Assembly (NCBI RefSeq): GCF_040802235.1
Contig: NC_133158.1
Coordinates: 27,469,001-27,533,000, forward strand
DNA from: Manis javanica
Lineage: Eukaryota; Chordata; Mammalia; Pholidota; Manidae
Length of the DNA: 64,000 nt
Direction: 5' to 3'
This document shows positions 1 to 11,218 of the stretch, piece by piece. A program made the position numbers and the translations under genes. The notes beneath the pieces were generated by a model. The model searched no databases. It had not been told where the DNA came from and saw only the letters and a list, made by a program, of their open reading frames with translations. Position 1 is the stretch's first letter, and each line of letters opens with the position of its first letter.

Positions 1-1810
1 CCAGGCTCAATAATACAGACTTAATTTTATATAGCATATTTCTGTGAATAATGGATTTTCACATACATTTTCTTATTTCATCATTATAGTATTAGTTCAT
101 AGGTGGGAGAGAAAGCTTGCTCTCCTCTAAAATAAAAGTAATAGTGAGACTTGAACTAGTCACTGAACTAGTTAATGAAGAGAGTTGCTAAATTGCACAT
201 CTATTTACATTTCTACTAGTTTCTGCTTTTATATCATGCAAAGATTAACTTTTGCTGTTATATCCATGATAATCACTCTCTTCCCCACTGCTCTCACCCT
301 GAATTAAAATGGTTTCTGTAGGTATTAATTTAAAATTAAAGAATAGCAATATATGCATGTTGTATACTGTTAAATAATTAAAAACATGCATAGTGAAATG
401 TAAGTCTCCCTTCTTCTCTCTGTAAATCAATCAGTTCCCCTCCCACAAAAATAAGTTGCTACTATCTTTTATATTCTTCCAGAAGTATTCTATACATTTA
501 CAGTATATTTTTATTTAAATATATTTTTCCACATGCACAAAGCATCTTGCTTGTTTTCACTTAACAACACTGTTTTAAATGACTGAATATTTTGCTGTTG
601 AACAGATACCCAATGATTTATGTAACAACCCCCAGGGAACACACTTAGTTAGGGTTTTGCTCTTTTTCCTACTATAATCAGTGATGAAATGAATGTTTAT
701 TCACACATGTCATTTTTGCACATGAACTAGTCTATCTGCAGGTGAACATTATTTAAAAATGCAAGTTCTGCAGACCCCTTAGGTAATGGTTTTCAGCTAA
801 GTAAGTGGCTCATTTTTATGATGTGTTTTAGTATCCTAAATATATGGCCAGTATAATATTTTTAGCTCAGAATTGCTATTTTTTTTGTCTTCTGTCTGAA
901 ACCACTAAGTTCTTGTGTTCAGCTTATAGGATAGGAGTGAAAGTGGTCATCACATAATTATCTTGAGTCATCCTAGCCTCTTTTTACAGGAGATTGGAAG
1001 TGCGTTACTTCATGCTTCTCAGACTTCAATGTCTAAAGGAATTATCTAGAGATGTTAAAATGTAGGTTCTGCAAGGGTAGACCTGGTTTGTGCCTGAGTT
1101 CATATTTCTAATAAGCTGTAAGTACGGGCCAACATTGCTGGCCCTCAGTGCACTGAACAGAGAGGGTTTAGGATGAACTGAGAGTGGGGATATTAATGGG
1201 ACAATCAAAGGGCCAGAAACAAAAAGAGCTAGGTTTTAGTTTTCTCGTTCTTATGACAGCTTCTCCAATTAGTGACTTTTCTGCACATCTGTTAAACTGG
1301 TATAAAAATTCCAGCTTGCCCAACATACATCTAAGAGTTGCATTGAGATTTAATTGAGAAAATATGCACATTAAATTTGTGATGTATTAGAGAGTTAAGC
1401 AAATGTGTAGAGGGGGAAATATTGGTTTTTGTGCGGCTCCTTGATTCCAGAAAGAGATTATGTGAGCAATAAGAAACTCCTAAATTTTAATCTTCTGTAA
1501 TTAATACGAAAAATGTAGCAGCTTACAAAAGTGTAAAAACAGTTAAGAGCTCAACTTACAGATAGATTGCAGAGAAAAATGCTAGAAGAAAAGAGAAATT
1601 CTCTGGGAGAAAGAATTATGGTTGCAGGTATTCCTCCGTATGACAATTCTTCATAGTTTTTTGAATTCTATAAATGAGTGTGCATCATTTTTATGATAAA
1701 AGAAAGCAATTAATAGTTGAGTTGACTCTAAAATGTGGGTACTCTCTTTTGTATAGACTTGGGATTCATTGTGTTCCTACATCATCCTAATAAAATGCTT
1801 AATAATAAGC

Positions 1811-1900
1811 TAATATTTGTTGAATCCCTACTATATACAAACCATTGAGTCTAGTTGTTAATGTACATGAGCTCTTCAGCATAGCCTCATTTCTCCCCTG
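1811..1900 (+). repeat. MIR/L2-like remnant
   Basis: A phrase meaning 'tgaatccctactatatac', followed by text resembling the 'tactatgtgccaggcactg' core and the 'catttaatcctcacaa' segment of MIR. It is strongly diverged. The call comes from recalled consensus wording, not an alignment. Confidence 0.35.
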
Positions 1901-2764
1901 TGTGAGACACTCTGGTAATCTCCCACCTTTTCATAGTCTACAAGGTCTGGTGGAAGCCACCCCTTGCCTGGCTCCTACTACAACCTTCCTGCTAGCTCTG
2001 ATCCAGCAACAATGTCCTTGTTTCTGTTCCTAAAATCCCATCAGCTTCATTCTCAACTGGAGCCTTTGAATCAGCTACTGCATCTGCTAGAATATTCTGC
2101 CTTCCCAACTTATACAATTTATATACCTGTTCCATTGTGGCTCTCTCAGAAAGAGTGTTTAATGGAATTCATAACAAGCTACCCTGAAATATGGTATCTT
2201 TGCATACAAATAACTTCAGCGGAAAGAATTTGAGAAGTGTTAGTTGTAGTAAGGATTCTCTGACCTCCCCATCCTTCCCTCAAACAGGTCATAAGAACCT
2301 CATGTAAGAGGCACCCTCCCATTCCTAGAGGAAAGGCACATTCTTATCACCCAAGATGGAATGATGCCAAGAGGAACCCAGACCAGCAGGCCTTGCTAAG
2401 TTTCCCCCAGTTTAGTACGTTTAGGTCATACCATTGTGTCCTTTCATGTTTCTCCATGACTTTCCACTCTTCATCAAACCTAGTATAAAAATACTTGGGT
2501 TTAACCATTTCTTCTGGTCTTCATTACCTTTAGAATGTAAAACTTACATTAAATACATTTGCTTGCTCTTCTCTTGTTAATCTGTCTTTGTCAGTCCAAT
2601 TTACAGGGCCCAAGCCAGACAACCAAGAAGGATAGTAGGAAAAAGAAAATATTTTCCTCCCTTCAGGGCCTTACTTTTTAAAATAATATCCCACCTTCAT
2701 TAGTATTCTTACTTTTTCTTATATAATTGAACTATTTAGAATAAAGTAGAAATATTTGTTTATT

Positions 2765-2885
2765 TGTTTGATATCTTTATCCTCCACTAGAATGGGACCT
2801 TCTGGAAGGCAGGGACTTTATCTGCCCAGCTAATGCTGGAAGCAGAGCCTGTGCTAGTTCTTGCTTATCATGAATTCTGGTCAAT
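2765..2885 (+). repeat. L2-like 3' end remnant
   Basis: 'ctccactagaatgggacc' followed by 'ggcagggactttatctg' matches the characteristic L2 3' end ('cactagaatgtaagctcc ... gcagggac'). It is old and diverged, with no poly(A) or target-site duplication visible. Confidence 0.5.
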
Positions 2886-3375
2886 TTAGGACCCAGGCTT
2901 ACATGTATGGAAATGTGTTCAGTGCAGTTGTTGGGGGAGTTCAGATGTGCCATGTTTCTAGTGAGAGCACATTCCTCGGGGTCAAGAGGGTAGATGAGAG
3001 AGAAGGGGAGCTGATTTGAGCATCCCAAAGTTATCCCACTGTTACTGGAGTGCAGAGAAAGAATGGTGGTCGGAAGAAGAGTGTAGAGTGTGACCACTTG
3101 AAATACCTCCTTGCATGCACCTTGCTGTGCTGGTGTCAGGAATGAATGTGTTTCGCATAGTTTCATGCATAAAAACATGTCTAAATTGCTTATTCTTAAC
3201 ACTTGGAATACATTCAGGTGGAATTAGTTAGTAAATACAGTTGTTTTTAAATCTGGAATACACTCCTCTCACCTGCTCATGTGTTCTGAATACGATACAA
3301 CATGAATGTGCATAGCTGAATATAAAAATTCCACTTTGGTTGTTTGTGGAAAGAGTTAACAGAAGAGCTTTTTAT

Positions 3376-3388
3376 AAAAAAGCTATTG
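3376..3388 (+). repeat. Left target-site duplication of the composite L1
   Basis: The 13 bases 'aaaaaagctattg' sit directly before the L1 5' end and recur at 11219-11231 directly after the terminal poly(A). The pre-insertion site reads 'tttat/aaaaaagctattg', so the opposite strand offers a T-run followed by A, as L1 endonuclease prefers. Confidence 0.85.
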
Positions 3389-4189
3389 ATGGGGTGGAGC
3401 CAAGATGGCAGCATGAGTAGGACAGTGGGAATCTCCTCCAAAAACATATATATTTTTGAAAATACAACAAAAACAACTAATCCTAAAAGAGAGACCAGAA
3501 GACACAGGACAACAGCCAGACTACATCCACATGTGCGAGAGCCCAGCACCTGGTGAAAGGGGTAAGATAAAAGCCCCGGCCTGGCGGGACCCGAGCGCCC
3601 CTCACCCCAGCTCCCGGTGGGAGGAGAGGAGTCGGAGCAGGGAGTGAGAGGGAACCCAGGACTGCTAAACACCCAGCCCTAGCCATTGGCACCAGAGAGC
3701 AGACACAGTGCATGCGTGGAGGGCTGGAAACTAGGGAAACAGGGCAGCAAGACCTCTGAGCAGGTCCCAAAGCTGATGCCCCTGTGACAAAGAAAAGCGA
3801 GTGCTTTTTGAAAGCCTTAAAGGGACAGGGGCTAAAGAGCTGTTTGGAAACAACCCAGGTCACAGTCCAGCAGCTGGAAATTCCAGGAAAACCCAGGTGC
3901 ACTAACCCCCTGGGCAACAGCTCTGAGACCCCTCATGGAGGTAAACAGCCAAACAGCCCCCCGTCCATTACCCCTCCGGGGTGCAGCCATAGCAGAGAAG
4001 CAGCCTGAGGCTGGTCACGCACTCAGCAAGGGAGCTTCCTCCATACCGGCTGGGCAAGAAACAATGACCCAGTCTACATGCAATTGCCCAACACAAGCCA
4101 CTAGGGGTCACATTTGTCCCAGTAAAGAAAGGCCAGTAGCAAGTGGAAAGTTTGGCCCTCCCAGCTGACAGTCAATACCACCTATCAAC
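3389..4189 (+). promoter_or_regulatory. L1 5'UTR with YY1-like site at its start
   Basis: The first bases of the element contain 'aagatggc' at 3402-3409, which matches the YY1 core found at the start of many mammalian L1 promoters, where YY1 is known to position initiation. The rest is GC-richer than the flank (around 3560-4000), as expected for an L1 internal promoter. The other two L1s here that retain a 5' end carry the same octamer (49962-49969 and 53675-53682 on the - strand). Confidence 0.65.
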
Positions 4190-5102
4190 ATGAAAAGGCA
4201 AAACAGTTTGATCCAGACAAGACTAACCCAGACAGCTTTGGCGTATGCTACATCTTCCCCTGAGAAGGAACCTGGGGAGATAGATTTAACCAGTCTTTCA
4301 GAAAAAGAATTCAAAACAAAAGTCAATACCATGCTGATGGATTTGAAGAGAAATATGCAAGAACTAAGGAAGGAGAATACAGAAATAAAACAAGCTCTGG
4401 AAGGACTTCAAAACAGAATGGACAAGATGCAAGAGACCATTAATGGACTAGAAAACAGAAAACAGGAATGCAGAGAAGCTGATGCAGAGTGAGATAAAAG
4501 GATCTCCAGGAATGAAAGAATTCTAAGAGAGCTGAGTGACCAATCGAAACAGAACAATATCTGCATAATAGGGGTACCAGAAGAAGAAGAGAGAAAAAGG
4601 GATAGAAAGTGTCTTTGAAGAAATAATTGCTGAAAACTTCCCCAAACTAGGGGAGGAAATGGCCTCTAAGACCACAGAGGTACACAGAACTCCCAAGACA
4701 AGGGATCCAAGGAGGGCAACACCAAGACCCATAATAATTAAAGTGGCAAAGATCAAAGACAAGGACAAAGTATTAAAGGCAGCCAGAGAGAAAAAAAATG
4801 TCACCTACAAAGGAAAACCCATCAGGCTATCATCAGACATCTCAACAGAAACCCTACAGGCCAGAAGAGAATGGCATGATATACTTAATGCAATGAAACA
4901 GAAGGGCCTCGAACCAAGACTACTGTATCCAGCACGAATATCATTTAAATATGAAGGAGAGATTAAACAATTCCCAGACAAGCAAAAGTTGAGGGAATGT
5001 GCCTCCCACAAACCACCTCTACAGGGCATCTTACAGGGACTGCTCTACATGGAGGCGGAGGCACTCCTAAAAAGAGCACCAAACAAAACACCCAACATAT
5101 GA
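4190..5102 (+). pseudogene. L1 ORF1 (RNA-binding chaperone), broken
   Basis: ORF1 protein is the trimeric RNA-binding component of the L1 ribonucleoprotein. The frame starts with Met-Lys-Arg-Gln at 4190, shared with the L1 at 49349. The N-terminal part is rich in Glu/Lys/Gln with heptad-like spacing (coiled coil). The central RRM-type segment contains the 'CIIGVPEEEE' motif near 4550-4585. The C-terminal domain (about 4700-5000) contains 'QARREWHDILNAMKQKGL'. A TGA at 4490 interrupts the coiled-coil part, and a frameshift near 4598 separates the RRM from the C-terminal domain. The frame ends about 150 bp before ORF2, the usual short L1 spacing. Confidence 0.85.
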
Positions 5103-5249
5103 AGAAGGGAGGAGGAGGAATAAGAAGGGAGAAAAATAAAGGATCATCAGACCGTGTTTATAATACCTCAACAAGTGAGTTAAGTTAGACAGTAAGATAG
5201 TAAAGAAGCTAACCCTGGACATTTGGTAACCACAAACTTAAACCCTGCA

Positions 5250-8200
5250 ATGGCAATAAGTACATACCTTTCAATAATCACCCTAAATGTAAATGGACTG
5301 AATGCACCAATCAAAAGACACAGAGTAATAGAATGGATAAAAAAGCAAGACCCATCCATATGCTGCCTACAAGAGACTCACCTCAAACCCAAAGACATGC
5401 GCAGACTTAAAGTCAAGGAATGGAAAAAGATATTTCATGCAAACAACAGAGAGAAAAAAGCAGGTGTTGCAATACTAGTATCAGACAAAACAGACTTCAA
5501 AAATAAAGAAAGTAACAAAAGATAAAGAAGGACATTAAATAATGATAAAGGGCTCAGTCCAACAAGTGGATATAACCATTATAAATATATACACACCCAA
5601 TACAGGAGCACCAACATATCTGAAACAAATACTAACAGAACTAAGGGAGGAAATAGAATGCAATGAATTCATTGTGGGAGACTTCAACACACCACTCACG
5701 CCAAAGGACAGATCCACCAGACAGAAAATAAGTAAGGACACAGAGGCACTGAACAACACACTAGAACAGATGGACCTAATAGACATCTACAGAACTCTAC
5801 ATCCAAAAGCAACAGGATACACATTCTTCTCAAGTGCATATGGAACATTCTCCAGAAGAGACCACATACTAGCCCACAAAAAGAGCCTCAGTAAATTCAA
5901 AAAGACTGAAATTCTACCAACCAACTTTTCAGACCACAAAGATATGAAACTATAAATAAACTGTACCAAGAAAGCAAAAAGGCTCACAAACACATAGAGG
6001 CTTAACAACACGCTCCTAAATAACCAATGGATCAATGACCAAATCAAAATGGAGATCCAGCAATTTATGGAAACAAACAAAAACAACAACACAAAGCCCC
6101 AACTACTGTGGGATACAGCAAAAGCAGTCTTAAGAGGAAAGTATATAGCAATCCAGGCATATGTAAAGAAGGAAGAACAATCCCAAATGAATGGTCTAAT
6201 GTCACAATTATTGAAATTGGAAAAAGAAGAACAAATGAGGCCTAAGGTCAGCAGAAGGAGGGACATAATAAAGATCAGTGAAGAAATAAATACAATTGAG
6301 AAGCATAAAACAATAGCAAACATCAATGAAACCAAGAGCTGGTACTTTGAGAAAATAAACAAAATAGATAAGCCACTAGCCAGACTTATTAAGAGGAAAA
6401 GAGAGTCAACACAAATCAACAGAATCAGAAATGAGAAAGGAAAAATCCAACGGACCCCACAGAAATACAAAGAATTATTAGAGAGTACTGTGAAAACCTA
6501 TATGCTAACAAGCTGGGAAACCTAGGAGAAACAAACAACTTCCTAGAAAAATACAACCTTCCAAGACTGACCCAGAAAGAAACAGAAAATCTAAACAGAC
6601 CAATTACCGGCAATGAAATTGAAGCGGTAATCAAAAAACTACCCAAGAACAAAACCCCCAGGCCAGATGGATTCACCTCAGAATTTTATCAGACATACAG
6701 GGAAGAAATAGTACCCATTCTCCTTAAAGTTTTCCAAAAAATAGAAGAGGAGGGAATACTCCCAAACTCATTCTATGAAGCTAACATGACCCTAATACCA
6801 AAACTAGGCAAAGACCGCACCAAAAAAGAAAACCACAGACCAATATCCCTGATGAATGTAGATGCAAAAATACTCAATAAAATATTAGCAAACCGAATTC
6901 AAAAATATATCAAAAGGATCATACACCATGACCAAGTGGGATTCATCCCAGGGATGCAGAATGTTACAACATTCGAAAGTCCATCAGCGTCATCCACCAC
7001 ATCAACAAAAAGAAGGACAGAAACCACATGATCGTCTCCATAAATGCTGAAAAAGCATTTGACAAAATTCAACATCCATGAATGATAAAAACTCTCAGCA
7101 AAATGGGAATAGAGGGCAAGTACCTCAACATAATAAAGGCCATATATGATTAACCCACAGCCAACATTATACTGAACAGTGAGAAGCTGAAAGCTTTTCC
7201 TCTGAGATAGGGAACTAGACAGGGATGCCCACTCTCCCCACTGCTATTTAACATAGTACTGAAGGTCCTACCCACGGCAATCAGACAAAACAAAGAAATA
7301 CAAGGAATCCAGATTGGTAAAGAAGAAGTTAAACTGTCACTAATTGCAGATGACATGATATTGTACATAAAAAACCCTAAAGACTCCACCCCAAAACTAC
7401 TAGAACTGATATCAGAATACAGTAAAATTGCAGGATACAAAATTAGCACACAGAAATCTGTAACTTTCCTATACACTAACAATGAACCAATAGAAAGAGA
7501 AATCAGGAAAACAATTCCATTCACAACTGCATCAAAAAGAATAAAATACCTAGGAATAAACCTAAACAAAGAAGTGAAAGACCTATACTCTGAAAACTAC
7601 AAGTCACTCTTAAGAGAAATTAAAGGGGACACTAACAAATGGAAACTCATCCCATGCTCGTGGCTAGGAAGAATTAATATCGTCAAAATGTCCATACTGT
7701 CCAAAGCAATATACAGATTTTATGCAATCCCTATCAAATTACCAGCAACATTCTTGAATGAACTGGAACAAATAATTCAAAAATTCATATGGAAACACCA
7801 AAGACCCCGAATAGCCAAAGCATCCTGAGAAAGAAGAACAAAGTAGGGGGAATCTCACTCCCCAACTTCAAGCTCTACTATAAAGCCATAGTAATCAAGA
7901 CAATTTGGTACTGGCACAAGAACAGAGCCACAGACCAGTAGAACAGACTAGAGACTCCAGACATTAACCCAAACATATATGGTCAATTAATATTTGATAA
8001 AGAAGTCATGGACATACAATGGCAAAATGACAGTCTCTTCAACAGATGGTGCTGGCAAAACTGGACAGCTACATGTAAGAGAATGAAACTGGATCACTGT
8101 CTAACCCCACACACAAAAGTAAATTCAAAATGGATCACAATCCTGAATTTAAGTCATGAAACCATAAAACTCTTAGAAAAAACAGAGGCGAAAATCTTGG

Positions 8201-9069
8201 GCATAAACATTAGCGTCTTCTTCATGAACATATCTTCCTGGTAAAGGAAAACAAAAGCAAAAATGAACAAGTGGGACTATATCAAGCCAAAAAGCTTCTG
8301 TACAGCAAAGGACACCATCAATAGAACAAAAAGGTACCCTACAGTATGGGAGAATATATTCATAAATGACAGATCCGTTAAAGGGTTGACATCTAAAATA
8401 TATAAAGAGCTCATGCACCTCAACAAACAAAAAGCAAATAATTCAATAAAAAAATGGGCAGAGGAGCTGAACAGACAGTTCTCCAAAAAAGAAATTCATA
8501 TGGCCAACAGACACATGAAAAGATGCTCCACATCACTAATTATCAGAGAAATGCATATTAAAACTACAATGAGGTAGCACCTCACACCAGTAAGGATGAC
8601 TGCCATCCAAAAGACAAACAACAACAAATGTTGGCGAGGCTGTGGAGAAAGGGGAACCCTCCTACACTGCTGGTAGGAATGTAAATTAGTTCAACCATTG
8701 TGGAAAGCAGTATGGAGGTTCATCAAAATGCTCAAAACAGACTTACCATATGACCCAGGAATTCCAATCCTAGGAATTTACCCTAAGAACACAGCAATCA
8801 AGTTTGAAAAAGACAGATGCACCCCTATGCTTATCGCAGCACTATTTACAATAGCCAAGAATTGGAAGCAACCTAAATGTCTATTGGTAGATGAATGGAT
8901 AAAGAAGATGTGGTACATATACACAATGGAATATTATTCAGCCATAAGAAGAGGGCAAATCCTACCATTTGCAGCAACATGGATGGAGCTGGAGGATATT
9001 ATGCTTAGTGAAATAAGCCAAGCGGAGAAAGAGAAATACCAAATGATTTCACTCATCTGTGATGCATAA
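5250..9069 (+). pseudogene. L1 ORF2 (endonuclease-reverse transcriptase), broken
   Basis: ORF2 supplies the nickase and reverse transcriptase for target-primed reverse transcription. The apurinic-type endonuclease spans about 5250-5955, with 'LNVNGLNAPIKRHR' at the start and 'FSDHK' at its end. The reverse transcriptase follows (about 6600-7800). Its catalytic motif reads S-L-I-A-D-D where the intact copy at 37336-40458 has S-L-F-A-D-D. A Cys/His cluster lies near 8630-8690. The frame is cut by several stops and frameshifts (for example near 5525, 5955 and 7030). The last piece ends in '[11 protein letters not shown]' before the 3'UTR. Length matches a complete ORF2, so this copy was full-length when it inserted. 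Confidence 0.9.
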
Positions 9070-9416
9070 GAACCAAGGAAAATCTGAAGGAACAAAACAG
9101 CAGCGGAATCACAGAATCAAAGAATGGACTAACAGGCACCAAAGGGAAAGGGATTGCGGCGGATGGGTGGGTATGGAGGTATAAGAGTGGGGAAGAAGAA
9201 GGGTGGTATTAAGATTAGCATGCATAATAGGGGGGGTGGGATAAAGGTGAGCACTGTACAGCACAGAGAAGACAACTGGTGATTCTGCAGCATTTTGGTA
9301 TGCTGATGGATGGTGACTGTAGGGGGGATCTGGTATAGGGGAGAGCCTAGTAGACATAGTGTTCTTCATGTAAGTGTAGATTAATGATAACAAAAAAAAA
9401 AAAGAAAGAAAGAAAA
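9070..9416 (+). other. L1 3'UTR and A-rich tail
   Basis: A purine- and G-rich 3'UTR with G-runs around 9140-9240, the usual L1 3'UTR property, ends in 'attaatgataac' followed by an A-run and GAAA repeats. This is where an ordinary L1 copy would stop. Here retroviral sequence follows directly. The L1 at 44015-49977 ends at the same point without a retroviral tail. Confidence 0.85.
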
Positions 9417-9573
9417 GGGGGATTACTCCCTGATAGGATAAAACTAACTGTAAATCAACAAATAATGCATGCTTTAAATATCCTTAATTTTGATCACTTA
9501 AAGGGTGTCAGATGATCAGCTATGGAGGTACACTTTTCTGATAATATTCCTTTCTCTTAAAAAAAAAAAAAAG
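9417..9573 (+). other. Spacer module and second A-run
   Basis: About 140 bp beginning 'ggggattactccctgata' and ending at 'ctttctctt', followed by a run of As. The - strand copy has the same spacer (36810-36960) and a longer A-run. I cannot name its source. Its position between two A-runs suggests the tail was added in more than one step. Confidence 0.6.
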
Positions 9574-9852
9574 CAGTTCCTGTGTGGTGACCTCCAATGA
9601 GTTCTACACAATGGTATAAAGGGCATATCAAAGTGTGGGCAAAGGGTCTGTTTATGTTTATACCGAGGGTCAAAGCCTAATTTGGCTACCCAGAAAATGA
9701 ACTAAGATACGATATGAAGAAGAACTTCCAACATCAGCACTCTCTGGAAGAGTCATACCAGAAGATGATCATCAAAAAACCTCAACAAAGATCCAGGCAC
9801 TGCTACAGTTGTAGCTGCATTCATCCCACCAGTTCCTGGACTTGCCATCGGA

Positions 9853-10263
9853 ATGAAGAAGGAGATATCTAAGCTGGCCTGTGTATACAGTAAAACAACA
9901 AATTTGACTGGATCTATACTGTTGGAACTCAACCAAGAATTAGGAGAAGTGCAAGTTGTAGCACTCCAAAATCTTACAACTACAGACTACCTACTGTTAA
10001 AAGAACATATGGGATGTGAACAGTTCCCAGGTATGGGTTGTTTTAATTTGTCTGATTTCTCTCAGACTGTTCAAGTTCAGTTGGACAATATCCATCTTAT
10101 CATAGATAAATTTTCACAAATGCCTAGGGTGCCTAACTGGTTTTCTTGGTGTCACTGGAGATGGCTGGTAATTGTAGGTCTGCTTTGGTTATGTAACTGT
10201 ATTCCTATTATGTTAATGTGTGTGCACAATTTAATTAGTACTTTAAAACCTATACATGCTTAA
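9853..10263 (+). pseudogene. Endogenous retroviral env fragment (transmembrane subunit)
   Basis: A 136-codon open frame resembling the membrane-anchored half of a retroviral envelope. It has a Leu-rich heptad region (about residues 20-50), a Cys-X7-Cys pair (C55 and C63), a second helical stretch (70-90), a Trp-rich membrane-proximal segment (96-104), a hydrophobic membrane span (about 104-128) and a short tail. The frame continues upstream of this Met into a hydrophobic Ala/Pro/Gly-rich stretch at about 9795-9852, where a fusion peptide would lie. There is no surface subunit, signal peptide or cleavage site, so this is a partial gene carried as L1 tail. I cannot assign the retroviral class with confidence. 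The homologous region on the - strand is frameshifted. Confidence 0.75.
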
Positions 10264-10880
10264 GTTACTCTAGAAGAAGATATGTCAAAGAAATAATCAA
10301 TCCTCCCATGTTTTCATCCACATGCTACCTCTATAGCTTTTCTTCTTCCTTCCTAATTACAACCCTTAAATAGAATTCGTGCCTCATATCGAATTTACCG
10401 AGTGTCATAATTCTTTCAAGTGGTAAAGATACCTCAAGACAAATGCTGGACATAGAAGCCACAGGGCATAAATCTGCAAAGAAGTAAAAAGCTAACCTTT
10501 TCAAAGAATATTGCTTCTCTCTCACTTACCAACTTTACATTTCCCTGTATGGCCCCGGAAGATGACTGGTTAGCCAGAGACGGGTAAGATTCCTCAAGGG
10601 AGGAACAACCTAAGACAGGCACAGTCGCAGGGGGCCATCAGGTGAGAAATTGGGGATCAACAGAGGTGAGGCTTAGAACCTCACTCCCCCTGTTTTGAGA
10701 GAAATCTTCTGCATCCGTGGATGTTTTGTTGCCCTTGTCTAACTTGGATTAACACATAGTCTACAGGCACACACCTGATCATCTACATTTGCTCTCTTAG
10801 AACACTAAACTATGTTTTCTACCTTTATCTTGCATCTACCTACCACCTCAGCATTTTATTAAAAATAATAATAATAATAA
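10264..10880 (+). other. Retrovirus-derived sequence between env and LTR
   Basis: No long frame. It includes 'cctcatatcgaatttaccga' at 10383-10402, the last point at which the - strand copy matches. It ends in a small (AAT)n stretch (about 10862-10880) before the polypurine tract. Its place between env and LTR fits the 3' end of a provirus. Confidence 0.6.
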
Positions 10881-11212
10881 AGGGAGAAATGTGGGATCCA
10901 CATATAAATCAAGTATAAAAATCAAACAAATATTCATATTTGACCTGATTGTTTATAGTTCATAATGCGTGATCAGAACCGAAAGTTTCTGTGATGACTG
11001 CCCTTGTACTGTTCACCATGTAAGAACTTACTCACTATGTAAGAATTTGTTCCCCATGTAAGAACTGGTTCGCTATGCTTCAGAAGATTGGAGACTGACG
11101 AGAATTAGGCTTGGGGTGGATTAATGATTGTGCATTGAGCATTGAGTCCCCTATACAGAATTTTATTGTTGTTAACAACCATTTGATCAATAAATATGAG
11201 AGATGCCCTCTC
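10881..11212 (+). mobile_element. Polypurine tract and LTR (U3-R) used as 3' terminus
   Basis: 'agggagaaa' followed by TG at 10890 fits a polypurine tract and LTR start. The LTR contains three diverged tandem copies of a roughly 20-bp unit with core 'atgtaagaa' (about 11016-11075). AATAAA lies at 11189-11194, and 18 bases later the sequence becomes poly(A) (11213 onward) and then the target-site duplication. Only U3 and R are present, with no U5, as expected if the segment was reverse-transcribed from an mRNA polyadenylated in the LTR. No second LTR exists upstream, so this is not an integrated provirus. Confidence 0.75.
11189..11194 (+). terminator. LTR polyadenylation signal
   Basis: AATAAA, 18 bases before the terminal poly(A) of the composite element. 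It appears to have replaced the L1's own weak 3' end signal. Confidence 0.75.
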
Positions 11213-11218
11213 AAAAAA

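Larger units (their letters stand above)
1..3375. other. Non-coding flank upstream of the composite L1
   Basis: AT-rich DNA with many in-frame stops and no recognisable exon, promoter or RNA gene. The only structure I can name is a MIR-like stretch near 1811-1900 and an L2/MIR-like 3' end near 2765-2885, both listed separately. The short open frames look like chance. Confidence 0.6.
3389..11218 (+). mobile_element. Full-length L1 with retroviral env-LTR 3' tail (composite retrotransposon, copy 1)
   Basis: One unit of about 7.8 kb. In order it has an L1 5'UTR (3389-4189), ORF1 (4190-5102), ORF2 (5250-9069), 3'UTR (9070-9391), an A-rich tail with GAAA repeats (9392-9416), a spacer (9417-9558), a second A-run (9559-9573), an env fragment with 3' env/untranslated sequence (9574-10880), a polypurine tract and LTR (10881-11212), and terminal poly(A). 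The same 13-bp duplication lies immediately outside both ends. The retroviral part therefore entered in the same target-primed event as the L1, rather than being a neighbour. A second copy of the same junction lies at 35981-40478. Both L1 frames are broken, so the element is dead today. Confidence 0.85.

Noticed and set aside
2777..3917. Several frames of 131-144 codons on the - strand
   Set aside because: They cross the L2-like remnant or the GC-richer L1 5'UTR, where stops are rarer. No recognisable protein.
5787..6470. 227-codon frame on the - strand
   Set aside because: Antisense shadow of ORF2 in composite copy 1, with the same hydrophobic composition as shadows in the other L1s.
9853..10263. 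Domesticated envelope gene (syncytin-like)
   Set aside because: Only the membrane-anchored half is present, there is no surface subunit or signal peptide, it lies inside an L1 tail, and the second copy is frameshifted.
9417..11212. A provirus or solo LTR that happens to lie next to an L1
   Set aside because: The L1's duplication is found only after the LTR's poly(A), the LTR lacks U5, and the same junction recurs in a second locus.
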